From: Emcibacter sp.
GTDB taxonomy: Bacteria > Pseudomonadota > Alphaproteobacteria > Sphingomonadales > Emcibacteraceae
Reading direction: 5' to 3'
Assembly (NCBI GenBank): GCA_021741205.1
Contig: JAIOYI010000003.1
Location: 1 to 64,000, forward strand
DNA length: 64,000 nucleotides
The notes below the pieces were generated by a model, which saw only the letters and a program-made list of their open reading frames with translations, was not told the origin of the DNA and did no database searches. Each line of letters opens with the position of its first letter. Position 1 is the stretch's first letter. Made by a program: the position numbers and the translations under genes. Below, piece by piece: positions 9,281 to 19,143 of this stretch.

Positions 9281-10341
9281 ACGCCACCAACCTTGTTAAG
9301 TGGCATTGTTATGCTGCAGGCATACAATATTTCCTGTGCCATACAAGATAATGACACCTGCTTTTCCACGGCTCCCGCCATCATGGCGGCCTTTGGCATG
9401 CCATAAACGATAGAGCTTGCCTCATCTTGACCAAGGGTTCTGGCCCCATTTTCCCGCATCGCCATAAGACCCAGAGCACCGTCCTTCCCCATACCCGTCA
9501 GAATCACACCAACCGCATCAGATCTAAGGATTCGTGCCACAGAAAAAAGAAGCTTATCAACAGATGGTCTATAGTTTTCCCCTTCAATATCTTCTTCAAT
9601 ATGACAAATAATTTTTCCCCCAGATTTTTTGACCGTTATATGTTTGCCCCCCTGACCGATATAGGCATAACCCGTTTTTAATTCTTCGCCGTCTTCGGCC
9701 TCCTTCACAGTCACAGAGCATAATTTATTGACCCGAAGAGCAAATCGTTCGGAAAATCCTTTTGAAATATGCTGAGCGATAACAACAGGCGGGCAATCAG
9801 CGGGCAATTCCACAAGAATATCAAACAATGATTCAATACCCCCCGTTGATGAACCAATCGCAATAAGTTGTTTGGTATAATGCCCCATGCCGACCAACGG
9901 TTTTTGAACAAAATCATTAGTTCTGGTTCGGCCATTTTGTCTAACACGTGCACCGCTCGCCACCTTGATTTTTGCAATCAATTCATACCCCACAGCTGTC
10001 AGATCGTGGTTGACGGGCTTACCCACATAATCAACCGCACCAATTTCCAGCGCCCGAATAGTAATGTCGGCGCCTTTTTGGGTAAGCGTGGATACCATAA
10101 TGACAGGCATAGGCCGCAAAGACATTATTTTTTCCAGAAAGGAAAGACCGTCCATTCTGGGCATTTCCACATCAAGCGTCACCACATCTGGATTTAGCTG
10201 TTTTATTTTGTCACGGGCTTCAAATGGATCCGCCGCTTCACCAACCACTTCGATAAAGGGGTCGGCTGAAACAATGGATTTAATCATTGTACGAATGAGA
10301 AGTGAGTCATCTATAATCAATAATTTTATTTTCTTCATCAC
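9277..10341 (-). CDS. cheB: chemotaxis response regulator protein-glutamate methylesterase CheB
   Basis: CheB removes methyl groups from, and deamidates, receptor glutamines/glutamates. The protein has 354 residues, the usual length. The N-terminal receiver shows LLIIDDSLL, the phospho-Asp in TLDVEMPRMDG and Lys in VGKPV. The C-terminal methylesterase shows the catalytic Ser in IGSSTGGIES, His in AQHISKGF and Asp in GMGKDGA. It sits between cheD and the coiled-coil gene, with a 4-base overlap with the latter. Confidence 0.96.
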   Translation of the reverse strand: MMKKIKLLIIDDSLLIRTMIKSIVSADPFIEVVGEAADPFEARDKIKQLNPDVVTLDVEMPRMDGLSFLEKIMSLRPMPVIMVSTLTQKGADITIRALEIGAVDYVGKPVNHDLTAVGYELIAKIKVASGARVRQNGRTRTNDFVQKPLVGMGHYTKQLIAIGSSTGGIESLFDILVELPADCPPVVIAQHISKGFSERFALRVNKLCSVTVKEAEDGEELKTGYAYIGQGGKHITVKKSGGKIICHIEEDIEGENYRPSVDKLLFSVARILRSDAVGVILTGMGKDGALGLMAMRENGARTLGQDEASSIVYGMPKAAMMAGAVEKQVSLSCMAQEILYACSITMPLNKVGGV

Positions 10342-10352
10342 ATTCTACTTTC

Positions 10353-10997
10353 TTAAAATAATTCGATATCTACGGCATTATGTTGTTTTTCAATTTTCTT
10401 ACGGAGGACTTCTTCCTGATTAATAATCTTTCGATCTTGAGTTCTTTGCAAAAGCCTGACAAAGGCTTTACCTGTGGAGGGGTAAAAAATTACCCAACGC
10501 GGAAAATCACCCCCTAAGTCACAGGTTTCCAATTTCAAATCTTCGTCTTTAATATATTGCTTTAAAAATATATGATTTTTTCCCCCGATATCGGCCTTCA
10601 TATTTATTACATTTCCTGCGCCAAAGGCCTTTAAGACCAAGCGTTCTTTTTTTCCGCCTCGTTTTAATATCTCATTGACCAAGGTTTCCATGGCATTGTT
10701 GCCATATCGCAAACTGAAATTATTTTTCCCCTCTTCCAAACTGCTTTCGGGTAATAAAAAATGATTCATTCCCCCTACCTTGATAATAGGATCAAATATA
10801 CAAACAGAGATACATGACCCAAGTGTCGTCATAATCAGATGATCAGATTGGCTCAGCACACAAAAGCCACCTTCATTAATTTTATGAACCATCGTTCCAA
10901 ATTTGGCGTCGTAATAATTGGCTCCAGAAGGAATATCAAGAACATCTCTCTGACGTTTATTTCTGTCATCATTCTTCTGGACATTGGACATAATCAT
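10353..10997 (-). CDS. cheD: chemoreceptor glutamine deamidase CheD
   Basis: CheD deamidates specific glutamines of chemoreceptors. The protein has 214 residues and the catalytic Cys/His/Thr family features: TTLGSCISVCIFD with the nucleophilic Cys, and GGMNHFLLPE with the His. The C-terminal extension after FPRWVIFYPSTGKAFVR is of average length. It overlaps cheR by 4 bases, giving a coupled cheR-cheD-cheB adaptation cassette. Confidence 0.95.
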   Translation of the reverse strand: MIMSNVQKNDDRNKRQRDVLDIPSGANYYDAKFGTMVHKINEGGFCVLSQSDHLIMTTLGSCISVCIFDPIIKVGGMNHFLLPESSLEEGKNNFSLRYGNNAMETLVNEILKRGGKKERLVLKAFGAGNVINMKADIGGKNHIFLKQYIKDEDLKLETCDLGGDFPRWVIFYPSTGKAFVRLLQRTQDRKIINQEEVLRKKIEKQHNAVDIELF

Positions 10998-11881
10998 GGC
11001 AACAACCTATAAATCGTTTTACCCAGACATTTAAAAACATCTGGCGTGCTTAATAAACTTTCTGAATGACCAATAAATAATATTCCCTCAGGTTTTAAAT
11101 ATTGTGCGTAACGACGCACCAAATTATCTTGAGTTTCTTTATCAAAATAAATCATGACATTACGGCAAAAAATAACATCAAATTTCCCCTGCATGGGCCA
11201 TTCATGGAGCAGGTTCAACTGTTTGAAACTAATAATATTCTTAAGCTCTTCCGACATTTCCATCATGTCGCCTTCTGAGGATTTCACTCTTTTCATATAA
11301 GAACTTGCGTAAACTTTTGGGATTGTTTCTCGGCATTTCTCGGCATCATATATGCCCTTTTTTCCCGCATTTAACATATTGCTGTCCAGATCCGTGGCCA
11401 GAATTTTGCAATTTGCGACCTTATTGCCCAAACTATGTTTCATGACCATAGCGGCACTATAAGGCTCCTGTCCCGAAGAGCATCCCGCAGACCATATGCG
11501 AAAATGGTAATTTGGACTATGCGCAATCTGTTCCCGAACGGGGGGAATTATCACCTCTCGCAAATAATCAAAATGATGCATCTCCCTAAAAAAATCCGTC
11601 TTATTGGTGGTAATGGCATTTAAAGTAAAGCCAAGTTCGGTTTCGCCCGCAGGACTTTGTAAAAATTGACAATAATCACTAAAGCTCTCAATTTTTAAAG
11701 CTCTTAACCGACGAACCAGACGGCCATACATCATCTCCTTCTTTTTTTCATTTAAGATAATGCCAGTTTTTTCATTGAGCAGACTTGCTAAAAATTTAAA
11801 ATCCTTATCTGTCCACTCAAATTCCCGAACTTTCTCAATATCCAAAGGCTTATAAAGCCTGTGAGATGCATTATTTGACAT
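10994..11881 (-). CDS. cheR: chemotaxis protein methyltransferase CheR
   Basis: CheR methylates receptor glutamates using S-adenosylmethionine. The protein has 295 residues with an N-terminal helical CheR_N domain (about 20-80) and a Rossmann methyltransferase domain: IWSAGCSSGQEPYSAAM is the SAM-binding loop, followed by ILATDLDS and FDVIFCRNVMIYFD. The receptor encoded just upstream ends in the sequence DWSEF, a plausible docking pentapeptide for CheR or CheB. Confidence 0.96.
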   Translation of the reverse strand: MSNNASHRLYKPLDIEKVREFEWTDKDFKFLASLLNEKTGIILNEKKKEMMYGRLVRRLRALKIESFSDYCQFLQSPAGETELGFTLNAITTNKTDFFREMHHFDYLREVIIPPVREQIAHSPNYHFRIWSAGCSSGQEPYSAAMVMKHSLGNKVANCKILATDLDSNMLNAGKKGIYDAEKCRETIPKVYASSYMKRVKSSEGDMMEMSEELKNIISFKQLNLLHEWPMQGKFDVIFCRNVMIYFDKETQDNLVRRYAQYLKPEGILFIGHSESLLSTPDVFKCLGKTIYRLLP

Positions 11882-11893
11882 TGTCCCGCACTC

Positions 11894-14593
11894 CTAAAAT
11901 TCTGACCAATCAGAATGATTTTGCCCAGATCCATTGGAGGCTACTTTCTTTGTCAATTTTGGCTTGACGACAGGTTTATGTTTTTCTGTTGCAAGAGATC
12001 GCTTCAATTGTTCCTGTTGCAAAAGCGCGGGAGACGATAAGCTCGTAGAATGTGATACGCTCCAACCATCCATATTTTCACCCACATTAAAGAAGGCCAT
12101 TAACCGCTGCATTTCAGCGGCCTGACGTTCCAGAACCCTTGCAGAGGCCGAGCTTTCCTCCACAAGAGAGGAATTCTGTTGGGTCATATCATCCATTTCT
12201 GCAATAGCCACATTTACCTCATCAATGCCCTGTGCCTGTTCCGAGCTTGCGCTGGCAATTTCCGACACAATGTCTGCGACCTTTGTAATGGACTGCATAA
12301 TATCGTTTAGGGCTTTACCCGCATTATTAACAAGCTCCACACCATTCTTGACCTGCATATTTGAACTGGTGATAAGGGATTTAATTTCATTAGAGGCTTG
12401 TGCTGATCTTTGTGCCAAGGTACGAACCTCTTCGGCCACAACCGCAAAACCTTTGCCTGCTTCACCTGCCCGAGCAGCCTCAACGGCCGCATTCAAAGCC
12501 AAAAGGTTGGTCTGGAAGGCAAGATCATCTATCACACCGATAATGTCTGAAACTTGCTGTGAAGATTTCTCAATCGTGCTCATCGCCTCCACAGCCTGTT
12601 TTGCGACCACGCCACCATCAACGGCCATTTCACGGGATTTATCGGCAAGCTTATTGGCATCACTGGCATTGTCGGCATTTTGTTTAACCGTCACGGCGAG
12701 TTCTTCCATGGACGCCGCGGTTTCTTCGAGAGCGGATGCTTGCGCCTCGGTGCGACGGCTTAAATCATCGCTTCCCGTGGACAATTCGGCCGATGCGGAG
12801 GCAACTTCTGCGGCAGACTGATTGACCTGCATAACAATTTTCATAAGTTGTCCAGCCGTTTCGTTAGAGCTATTTTTTAAGACATCAAAAGTGCCCTGAT
12901 AATCGGCTACAATTTTTTCTGTTAAATTACCCCTGGCAAGTTCACTTAAAACCCGCGCCAAATCATCGGTCGCCGCCTGAGTATTAGTTCCAATCGTATT
13001 CATATTATTGGCAAGGCTGAGCATAAAGCCTTTTTTGCCTTCAACACTCACCCGTTTTGTAAAGTCCCCTGCGGCCGCCGCATTGACAACGTCTGCGATC
13101 TCGGCCTCAATGGCAAGCTCTTGGGTCATGTCTTTCCATTCAACAACCGTTCCCAAACGTTCACCGTTGACATCATTGACGGGATTTACAATTAAATTAA
13201 AATCAAACACCCCAACCTTAATATTGGAACTAATGGTTTTGGTCAGATTTTGCATCATACCGCGTTGATGGGCTGGATTTTTATGGAAAATATCGATATT
13301 GCTTCCGATAATTTTGCTCGCATTAAAATTCGGCAAAACTTTTCTTAAATCCGATTCAGCACTCTGCATCATCTCACGAAGAATATTATTCATATAGACG
13401 ATATTAAAATCTTTATCGGCCACCATGACATTGGTGCTTGCGTTATCAAGGGCAATTCTAATGCGTTGATTTTCAACTGAAATACGCTTTTCTTCTTTTT
13501 CCTTTGCCAATTCTTTCGTAACATCTTCCCATTCTACAACCGTTCCCGCCCGTTTGCCATTTTCGTCAATGATCGGATTTACCACCAAATTAAAATTTAA
13601 ACTCGCTATCTCAATACTGGTTCGGGTAATGCCCGTAATTTCATTAAGAATTTTCCGCTGATGAGCAGGATTTTTGTGAAAGATATCAATATTGGCCCCT
13701 ATCAGATTATTCACATCTAATCTCGGAAGAGAGGTTTTCAACTGGGCCTCATTTTCCTTCATCATATCCTGCATAGTGCGGTTCATATAGACAATATTAT
13801 AGTCCGTATCGGCCACCATAATATTGGTAGATGCCCTGTCGGTCGCCGCCTTAATATTTTGATTTATGGTATTTTGTAATTTTTCATTTGTGATGTCGGT
13901 CGCATATTTCACCACCTTAAAGGGCTTGCCATCATGGTCAAATATGGGGTTATAAGAAGCCTGTATCCAGACTTTTTTGCCGCCTTTACCAAGACGTTGA
14001 TATGCCTTAACCTCATATTCACCCCGATTAAGTTTGTCCCAGAAACGGCGATATTCTTCGCTTTCTTTAAAGACCTGATCAACAAACATTCCATGATGCT
14101 TGCCTTTAATTTCGTCCAACCGATATCCTAAGACGTCCAGAAAAAGATCATTTGCTGTAATAATCGTACCGTCCATATTAAATTCAATCACGGCCTGAGA
14201 TTTAGCGATGGCCTTAACCTGACCTGAATAGTTCCTCATCAAGAGTTTGTTGTCTTCTTCATTATCACTGATATCTGAAAGCGACTTAAACAGATCACGC
14301 ATACTGTCTTCACTCTCGATTTCAGGCAATTCTATCGCATTGTCACCTGTTGCGATCTTATTTAAAGCATGCTGTAATATGGCCAATTTTTTTGATAAAT
14401 TTCCCTGAGCAAGCCTTAATATGACCAAAGAAGACCCCGCAATGAGACTTCCTATAAGGGGTAAGATAAAATTTTTACTGTCTATGCCGAGCCCTATAAA
14501 AATAGCCACCACGGCAACCAGTAAAATTGATATGATCGTTTTTGCATTATTATTGTTCATTATGTGGGTAAAATTTGAAGTTTTTTTATTCAT
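11894..14593 (-). CDS. PAS-domain methyl-accepting chemotaxis protein
   Basis: This is an 899-residue chemoreceptor. Two hydrophobic helices near residues 15-60 anchor it, with almost no periplasmic loop, so it senses inside the cell. Three PAS domains follow at about residues 110-240, 250-370 and 380-500. PAS2 and PAS3 are near-duplicates sharing the segment [17 protein letters not shown]-like linkers (AGDFTKRV and RGNLTEKI) and a canonical signalling tip ([20 protein letters not shown]) come next. The C-terminal tail ends in DWSEF, resembling the tethered CheR/CheB-binding pentapeptide. AGGAG precedes the ATG. As the only receptor in the operon it probably monitors redox state, oxygen or energy (inference from the PAS domains). 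Confidence 0.93.
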   Translation of the reverse strand: MNKKTSNFTHIMNNNNAKTIISILLVAVVAIFIGLGIDSKNFILPLIGSLIAGSSLVILRLAQGNLSKKLAILQHALNKIATGDNAIELPEIESEDSMRDLFKSLSDISDNEEDNKLLMRNYSGQVKAIAKSQAVIEFNMDGTIITANDLFLDVLGYRLDEIKGKHHGMFVDQVFKESEEYRRFWDKLNRGEYEVKAYQRLGKGGKKVWIQASYNPIFDHDGKPFKVVKYATDITNEKLQNTINQNIKAATDRASTNIMVADTDYNIVYMNRTMQDMMKENEAQLKTSLPRLDVNNLIGANIDIFHKNPAHQRKILNEITGITRTSIEIASLNFNLVVNPIIDENGKRAGTVVEWEDVTKELAKEKEEKRISVENQRIRIALDNASTNVMVADKDFNIVYMNNILREMMQSAESDLRKVLPNFNASKIIGSNIDIFHKNPAHQRGMMQNLTKTISSNIKVGVFDFNLIVNPVNDVNGERLGTVVEWKDMTQELAIEAEIADVVNAAAAGDFTKRVSVEGKKGFMLSLANNMNTIGTNTQAATDDLARVLSELARGNLTEKIVADYQGTFDVLKNSSNETAGQLMKIVMQVNQSAAEVASASAELSTGSDDLSRRTEAQASALEETAASMEELAVTVKQNADNASDANKLADKSREMAVDGGVVAKQAVEAMSTIEKSSQQVSDIIGVIDDLAFQTNLLALNAAVEAARAGEAGKGFAVVAEEVRTLAQRSAQASNEIKSLITSSNMQVKNGVELVNNAGKALNDIMQSITKVADIVSEIASASSEQAQGIDEVNVAIAEMDDMTQQNSSLVEESSASARVLERQAAEMQRLMAFFNVGENMDGWSVSHSTSLSSPALLQQEQLKRSLATEKHKPVVKPKLTKKVASNGSGQNHSDWSEF

Positions 14594-14640
14594 TTTATTT
14601 CTCCTATAATTCTGTATTAATTCCTAGCCGATCAGATAAC

Positions 14641-15153
14641 CTATGCGGCGTTAACATCTGTTTCTGGCACATCATCCATATTGAAAAGTAATCTGGGCTT
14701 GAGGATAGCGACCATTTTTTTATCCACAGATACTAGCCCCTCCATAAAGACATATTCAGGATTCACATCCTTATCTGGAACGCTCAAAATCTCATCTTCC
14801 GCTATTGTTAAAATATCGGATACGGCGTCCACCAAAATACCTATGGTCCTTTCATCCAAACTTACAATTATCACTACATGGGTTTTCCCTGGTGTGGTTT
14901 TGCCATGTCGAAACCGTGTTCTAAGGTCAAACACAGGAACAATTACGCCACGCAAATTAATCACACCACGCATGTAGTCGGGGGAGTTTGGTAAGCTTGT
15001 CGTAGGAATCCATCCCTTGATTTCCCGAACCATTGTGATCTCGACAGCGTAAATTTCTTTATCAATATTAAAAGAAATATATTGTTTAAAACTATCATCA
15101 TCCTTTGACTCATTATTATTTAGGATTTGATTATTTGCCGTAAGTGATGCCAT
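14641..15153 (-). CDS. cheW: chemotaxis coupling protein CheW
   Basis: CheW links receptors to the CheA kinase. The protein has 170 residues, one SH3-like CheW domain with an N-terminal extension of about 20 residues. Family stretches seen are YISFNIDKEIYAVEI, PNSPDYMRGVINLRGVIVPVFDLR and GILVDAVSDIL. The start overlaps the cheA stop by one base, so the two are translated together in a near-fixed ratio. Confidence 0.96.
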   Translation of the reverse strand: MASLTANNQILNNNESKDDDSFKQYISFNIDKEIYAVEITMVREIKGWIPTTSLPNSPDYMRGVINLRGVIVPVFDLRTRFRHGKTTPGKTHVVIIVSLDERTIGILVDAVSDILTIAEDEILSVPDKDVNPEYVFMEGLVSVDKKMVAILKPRLLFNMDDVPETDVNAA

Positions 15154-17297
15154 TAATGAATCTCCATGCTAAGTTGGGCTTGAGGTAAGGATTTATCTGA
15201 ATTTTTGCTTAAATTTTGGCCATTATTTTCTGAGACGAAATGCTTATTTGTCATCATTGTCTGCACAGTCGCAATATCAACAATCAGTGATACACGACCG
15301 TTTCCAAGTATGGTGGCACCTGATATGCCCTCAACCAATTCATAATTTGATTCAAGGCTTTTAATGACGACCTGTTGTTGATTAACAAGATCATCAACGA
15401 TGAAACCCATCAACACCCCACCGTCTCCCTCAACCACGACCACCAGTCCCTCGCAAGGATTATGAACCGCATCCTTAACACCAAAAATTTCATAAAGTGG
15501 AACCAGAGAAATATATTGATCCCGAAACATCATGACGCTTCTGCCGTCTGGCAACATGTTAACGTCCCTATTGGCGGGTCTTAATGTTTGAATAATATTG
15601 GCCAAGGGCAGAACAAATTTTTCTTGTCCTATATCCACAACCATGCCATCCATAACCGCCAAGGTTAGCGGTAGGGACATGCTAAATTTGCTGCCTTTTC
15701 CTTGTGTGGAACTAATAGATATACGTCCGCCAAGGCTTTGAATATTTTTGCGAACAACATCCATTCCCACCCCACGGCCGGAAACATTGGTCACTTCTTT
15801 TGCCGTTGAAAATCCAGGCATAAATATCAGATTATTGATTTCGTCATCACTAAGGTTAGCCTCTGCAGTAACAACGCCATTCTCAATGGCTTTTTGCAAC
15901 ACGACATCCCGATTAATGCCCGCACCATCATCCTCTATTTCAATAAAAATGCGGCCGCCCCGATGAAAAGCGGAAAGATGAATAATACCTTCCTCTGTCT
16001 TACCATTTGCCTTGCGCACATCTGGCATTTCTAGGCCATGATCAACACTATTACGGATCATATGCATCAACGGATCACCAATTCTTTCGGTAACGGTCTT
16101 ATCCACTTCGGTTTCTTCGCCCGTCATAACCAAACGAGCCTTCTTACCAAGCGATGAGGTCAGTTCTCTGACCAGACGGGGCATTCTGGAGAATACGGAC
16201 TTAACCGGTTGCGCCCGAATAGCCATAACGCTTTCTTGCAGCTCACGAATATGACGGGAAAGCTCTTCTATTCCTTGAACAAGATTTGGATATTGTTCCA
16301 CGAGAAGTTGGCCGCCCTGCTCGCGCAGCATGGCCTGCGTAATCACAAGTTCTCCAACCATATTGACCAACTTGTCCACTTTATCCAATTCAACACGGAT
16401 GGACTGACTCACAACGGTTTCTTCCGCTTTGGGTTTTTTCTGAGGCGTTGAAGGTATTTTCTCTTTTTCTACGGTTTTTGTAGCTTTTACATCAGAAGCC
16501 GAATTGTCTTGCACGTCGAACAAACCAGCCTGATCATCCTCAACAAAGTCATCTGGTGACAGATAGACCCCAAGATCAATAATATTAAGGTCACAGTCGT
16601 CTTCAACGAATTCGAATACTTCCTGAATTTCATTTTCTCCAACATCCGATATGAGCCATAAATCCCAATTAAAATAGGCATGTTCAGCGTCCATAACCTC
16701 GATATCAGGTAAGGCAGAAGTATCAATCTCGACTGTTAATTCACCTAAATTTTGAAGTTCTCTCATCAATAATATGGGTTCATTGGCTCTTTGATAGAGT
16801 TCAACGTAGGGCTTAAAAGATATTTTGAAAATATGGGTGGTTTTGCCCGAGGCCACTTTCTTGACTTTTTTCTCGGATTTTGTTTCTATTTCACTGGTTG
16901 GTTGATCGGATTCATTCATAATGTCTTTCATGGCCCGTGCCACGTCTGCACCATAATCAGGATCAACATCTTCACCCCGCTGTGCCATACCCACAAGCTC
17001 GACAAGAATGTCATAGGCTTTTAATAAAACATCAATATATTTTGTTTCAATGGCAAGGGTTCCTGACCGCATTTCATCGAGCATGGTTTCCTGAATATGG
17101 GCAAAAGATACCAGATCATCAAAACCAAAGGCCCCCGCACCACCCTTAATAGAATGAACGGAACGAAAAACCGCATGCATCGTTTCCTCATCATTATCGC
17201 CAGACTGCAATAACATCAGCCCCTCTTCTAGGCTCACAAGAAGTTCCGAGCACTCTTCAAAGAAAATGACTTTAAATTGCTCCATTGAATCGGACAT
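15153..17297 (-). CDS. cheA: chemotaxis histidine kinase CheA
   Basis: This is a 714-residue cytosolic kinase. An N-terminal Hpt domain carries the phospho-accepting His48 in SVHSIKGGAGAFGF. A middle P2-like domain (about 150-265) probably docks CheY/CheB. A dimerisation region begins after the proline/lysine-rich linker (VELDKVDKLVNMVGELVITQAM). The HATPase domain shows MIRNSVDHGLE, IEIEDDGAGI and GRGVGMDVV, and a C-terminal CheW-like domain (AVMDGMVVDIGQEKFVLPL) closes the protein. All P1-P5 modules are present, so it should be active. Confidence 0.97.
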   Translation of the reverse strand: MSDSMEQFKVIFFEECSELLVSLEEGLMLLQSGDNDEETMHAVFRSVHSIKGGAGAFGFDDLVSFAHIQETMLDEMRSGTLAIETKYIDVLLKAYDILVELVGMAQRGEDVDPDYGADVARAMKDIMNESDQPTSEIETKSEKKVKKVASGKTTHIFKISFKPYVELYQRANEPILLMRELQNLGELTVEIDTSALPDIEVMDAEHAYFNWDLWLISDVGENEIQEVFEFVEDDCDLNIIDLGVYLSPDDFVEDDQAGLFDVQDNSASDVKATKTVEKEKIPSTPQKKPKAEETVVSQSIRVELDKVDKLVNMVGELVITQAMLREQGGQLLVEQYPNLVQGIEELSRHIRELQESVMAIRAQPVKSVFSRMPRLVRELTSSLGKKARLVMTGEETEVDKTVTERIGDPLMHMIRNSVDHGLEMPDVRKANGKTEEGIIHLSAFHRGGRIFIEIEDDGAGINRDVVLQKAIENGVVTAEANLSDDEINNLIFMPGFSTAKEVTNVSGRGVGMDVVRKNIQSLGGRISISSTQGKGSKFSMSLPLTLAVMDGMVVDIGQEKFVLPLANIIQTLRPANRDVNMLPDGRSVMMFRDQYISLVPLYEIFGVKDAVHNPCEGLVVVVEGDGGVLMGFIVDDLVNQQQVVIKSLESNYELVEGISGATILGNGRVSLIVDIATVQTMMTNKHFVSENNGQNLSKNSDKSLPQAQLSMEIH

Positions 17298-17338
17298 TGA
17301 ATTTCCTCATTGTAATGTTGAAATCACTTTTTCTGGTT

Positions 17339-17704
17339 TTATCCGCAAACTTTTTCCACAACTTGCAATAATTTTTCCGGATTAAAGGGCTTTACAATCC
17401 AGCCTGTAGCGCCTGCGTTACGGCCCTCATTTTTAATATCTGCACCACTTTCCGTGGTCAGTATCAGGATCGGCGTTGTTTTCGCCTCAGATCGCTTGCG
17501 GGCCTCTCTGGTAAAGGTAATGCCGTCCATAACAGGCATATTAACGTCCGTAATAATAACATCAAAAGAAGACCCATTGATTTTGTCCAAACCCAATTGT
17601 CCATTTTCCGCCTCGGTCACCATAAAGCCTGCATTCTTTAGGGTAAAAGAAACCATGTCTCTCATGGTTTTTGAATCATCTATTGTCAGTGCGGTTTTAC
17701 TCAT
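17339..17704 (-). CDS. cheY: chemotaxis response regulator CheY
   Basis: This is a stand-alone 121-residue receiver. All catalytic positions are seen: the acid pair in TIDDSKTMR, phospho-Asp in TDVNMPVMDG, Thr in LTTESG and Lys in VKPFNPEK. It is phosphorylated by CheA and acts on the flagellar switch or as a phosphate sink; no flagellar genes lie in the window. It overlaps the STAS gene upstream by 4 bases. Confidence 0.94.
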   Translation of the reverse strand: MSKTALTIDDSKTMRDMVSFTLKNAGFMVTEAENGQLGLDKINGSSFDVIITDVNMPVMDGITFTREARKRSEAKTTPILILTTESGADIKNEGRNAGATGWIVKPFNPEKLLQVVEKVCG

Positions 17705-18015
17705 GCTTTTTGCTCCGGATATGAGAACTGATCTAAGAGGCCAACATTCTTCAAAATCTTTTGAAAGGGCTCAGATATTTCGGTAAGTAAAAATTCAATA
17801 TTGTAGTCCATTGTCTTTTTCTTCATGGCATAAAGAACCTGAAGACAGGGCGTGGTAATACGCTCCACATCAGACCCGATAATTTTTATGGTTTTGTTGG
17901 CCGTTAAGCAGTCAATCAGACTTAACCGCAATTCAACGGCCATGGCTAAGTCCATAACGGGCGTCAAGGTCAGACAAATTTCATGATCAGAATTAGTCAT
18001 CATTAATGAACTCAC
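17701..18015 (-). CDS. STAS-domain protein heading the chemotaxis operon
   Basis: This is a single STAS domain of about 104 residues. I chose GTG as start because GGAG lies 6 bases upstream; an upstream ATG-initiated frame would add 13 residues with no ribosome-binding site. Unlike the second STAS protein of the operon, the usual DSAG phospho-loop reads ERITTPCLQVL, with Thr residues at the phospho-site region. STAS genes at the head of chemotaxis operons are common in Alphaproteobacteria, but their partner is seldom known. It is coupled to cheY by a 4-base overlap. Confidence 0.8.
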   Translation of the reverse strand: MSSLMMTNSDHEICLTLTPVMDLAMAVELRLSLIDCLTANKTIKIIGSDVERITTPCLQVLYAMKKKTMDYNIEFLLTEISEPFQKILKNVGLLDQFSYPEQKA

Positions 18016-18222
18016 AATATTCTCCATTATTGGTAATAAATAATATTTATACAACTATGTGTTGATTGATTTATATTTAACAAAACTTAAAATAAGCTTA
18101 ACATTATCATTAAATAATATATCTATGATTGTATTAATATATTTTAAAGTATTATTTGTATATTCTTCGTTCTTCTAAAGTAAATTGTATAAATACGGAA
18201 TAATTTAAGGACATTACTTTTC

Positions 18223-19110
18223 ATGGCATTACTGGTTATACATAATCAGGACGGAAAAATTCTGGATTGTAACCGAAATTTAAAACGTCATAACTATCCC
18301 TTTACTGACGTTAATAATGTTCAGGATTCAATGACATTCCTTGCTAATAATCACCCAGAAACCCATGCCATCATCATCGACTTTAACCATATTCTAAAGG
18401 AGCCTGATTTTCTCAAAACGCTGGCCACAAAGGATCATCTTCAGGATATCCCTTTGATCCTTATCCTTGATGATATAAGATCAAAAGAAATCAAAAGATT
18501 TAAGCATATATCCCCATACCAATGGTTGCAAAGACCATTTACGCCCCATACCCTCCATGCTATGATCCATGGAGCACAAAGCGAGTCACGTCAACGTCGC
18601 CAATTACGTAATCAGATTCACTCTCGTGAATCTGTTATTGGAACTATAACCAGCGGTACATTTTGCATAAAAACTTTTGAGGAAGCTGAAGCGCTCACCA
18701 CAATGCTATCCCTTGCCTGCCCCGAACCAGATCGCATAGCATTCGGGTTATTTGAGTTGCTCGCCAATGCCATTGAGCATGGCAACCTTGAAATCAGTCA
18801 TAAAAAGAAATGGTGTCTTATGAAAAAAGATACCCACCGACAAGAAATAGAGCGACGGCTTTCTATGCCAAAATACAAAAACAGATATGTCACCATCAAA
18901 TTTGAACAGGAAGGTAATCTTGTTTCTTTCAAGATAGAGGATCAAGGAAGAGGATTTAACTTTAACGATTATCTCCATATTGACTTATCCGCTAATCAAA
19001 CCCATCATGGCCGTGGAATTGCCCTTGCACGGGCGACAAGCTTTGACTATCTTGAATATATTGGCAACGGCAATAAAGTTCTGGCTATCACCAAATTCGA
19101 AACGGCCTAA
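18223..19110 (+). CDS. degenerate receiver-HATPase (anti-sigma-factor-type kinase)
   Basis: The protein has 295 residues in two modules. The first 120 residues look like a receiver that has lost its acid pair (LLVIHNQDG) and carries Arg where Lys is expected (LQRPFTP), so it is probably not phosphorylated in the usual way. Residues about 150-293 form an HATPase_c_2 domain like SpoIIAB/RsbW, with the N box ELLANAIEHGN, G1 box IEDQGRGF and G2 box HHGRGIALARA. No dimerisation/His domain is present, so it is more likely a Ser/Thr kinase of STAS proteins than a histidine kinase. It is divergent from the chemotaxis operon, which supplies two STAS proteins and an RsbU-type phosphatase. Confidence 0.8.
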   Translation: MALLVIHNQDGKILDCNRNLKRHNYPFTDVNNVQDSMTFLANNHPETHAIIIDFNHILKEPDFLKTLATKDHLQDIPLILILDDIRSKEIKRFKHISPYQWLQRPFTPHTLHAMIHGAQSESRQRRQLRNQIHSRESVIGTITSGTFCIKTFEEAEALTTMLSLACPEPDRIAFGLFELLANAIEHGNLEISHKKKWCLMKKDTHRQEIERRLSMPKYKNRYVTIKFEQEGNLVSFKIEDQGRGFNFNDYLHIDLSANQTHHGRGIALARATSFDYLEYIGNGNKVLAITKFETA

Positions 19111-19143
19111 TGCTTTACGATAAATATTACTCAAGGATTGGCC

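Noticed and set aside
12225-12821. a 198-codon plus-strand frame inside the chemoreceptor gene
   Set aside because: It is Ala/Ser-rich antisense to the conserved signalling domain, typical of a shadow frame.
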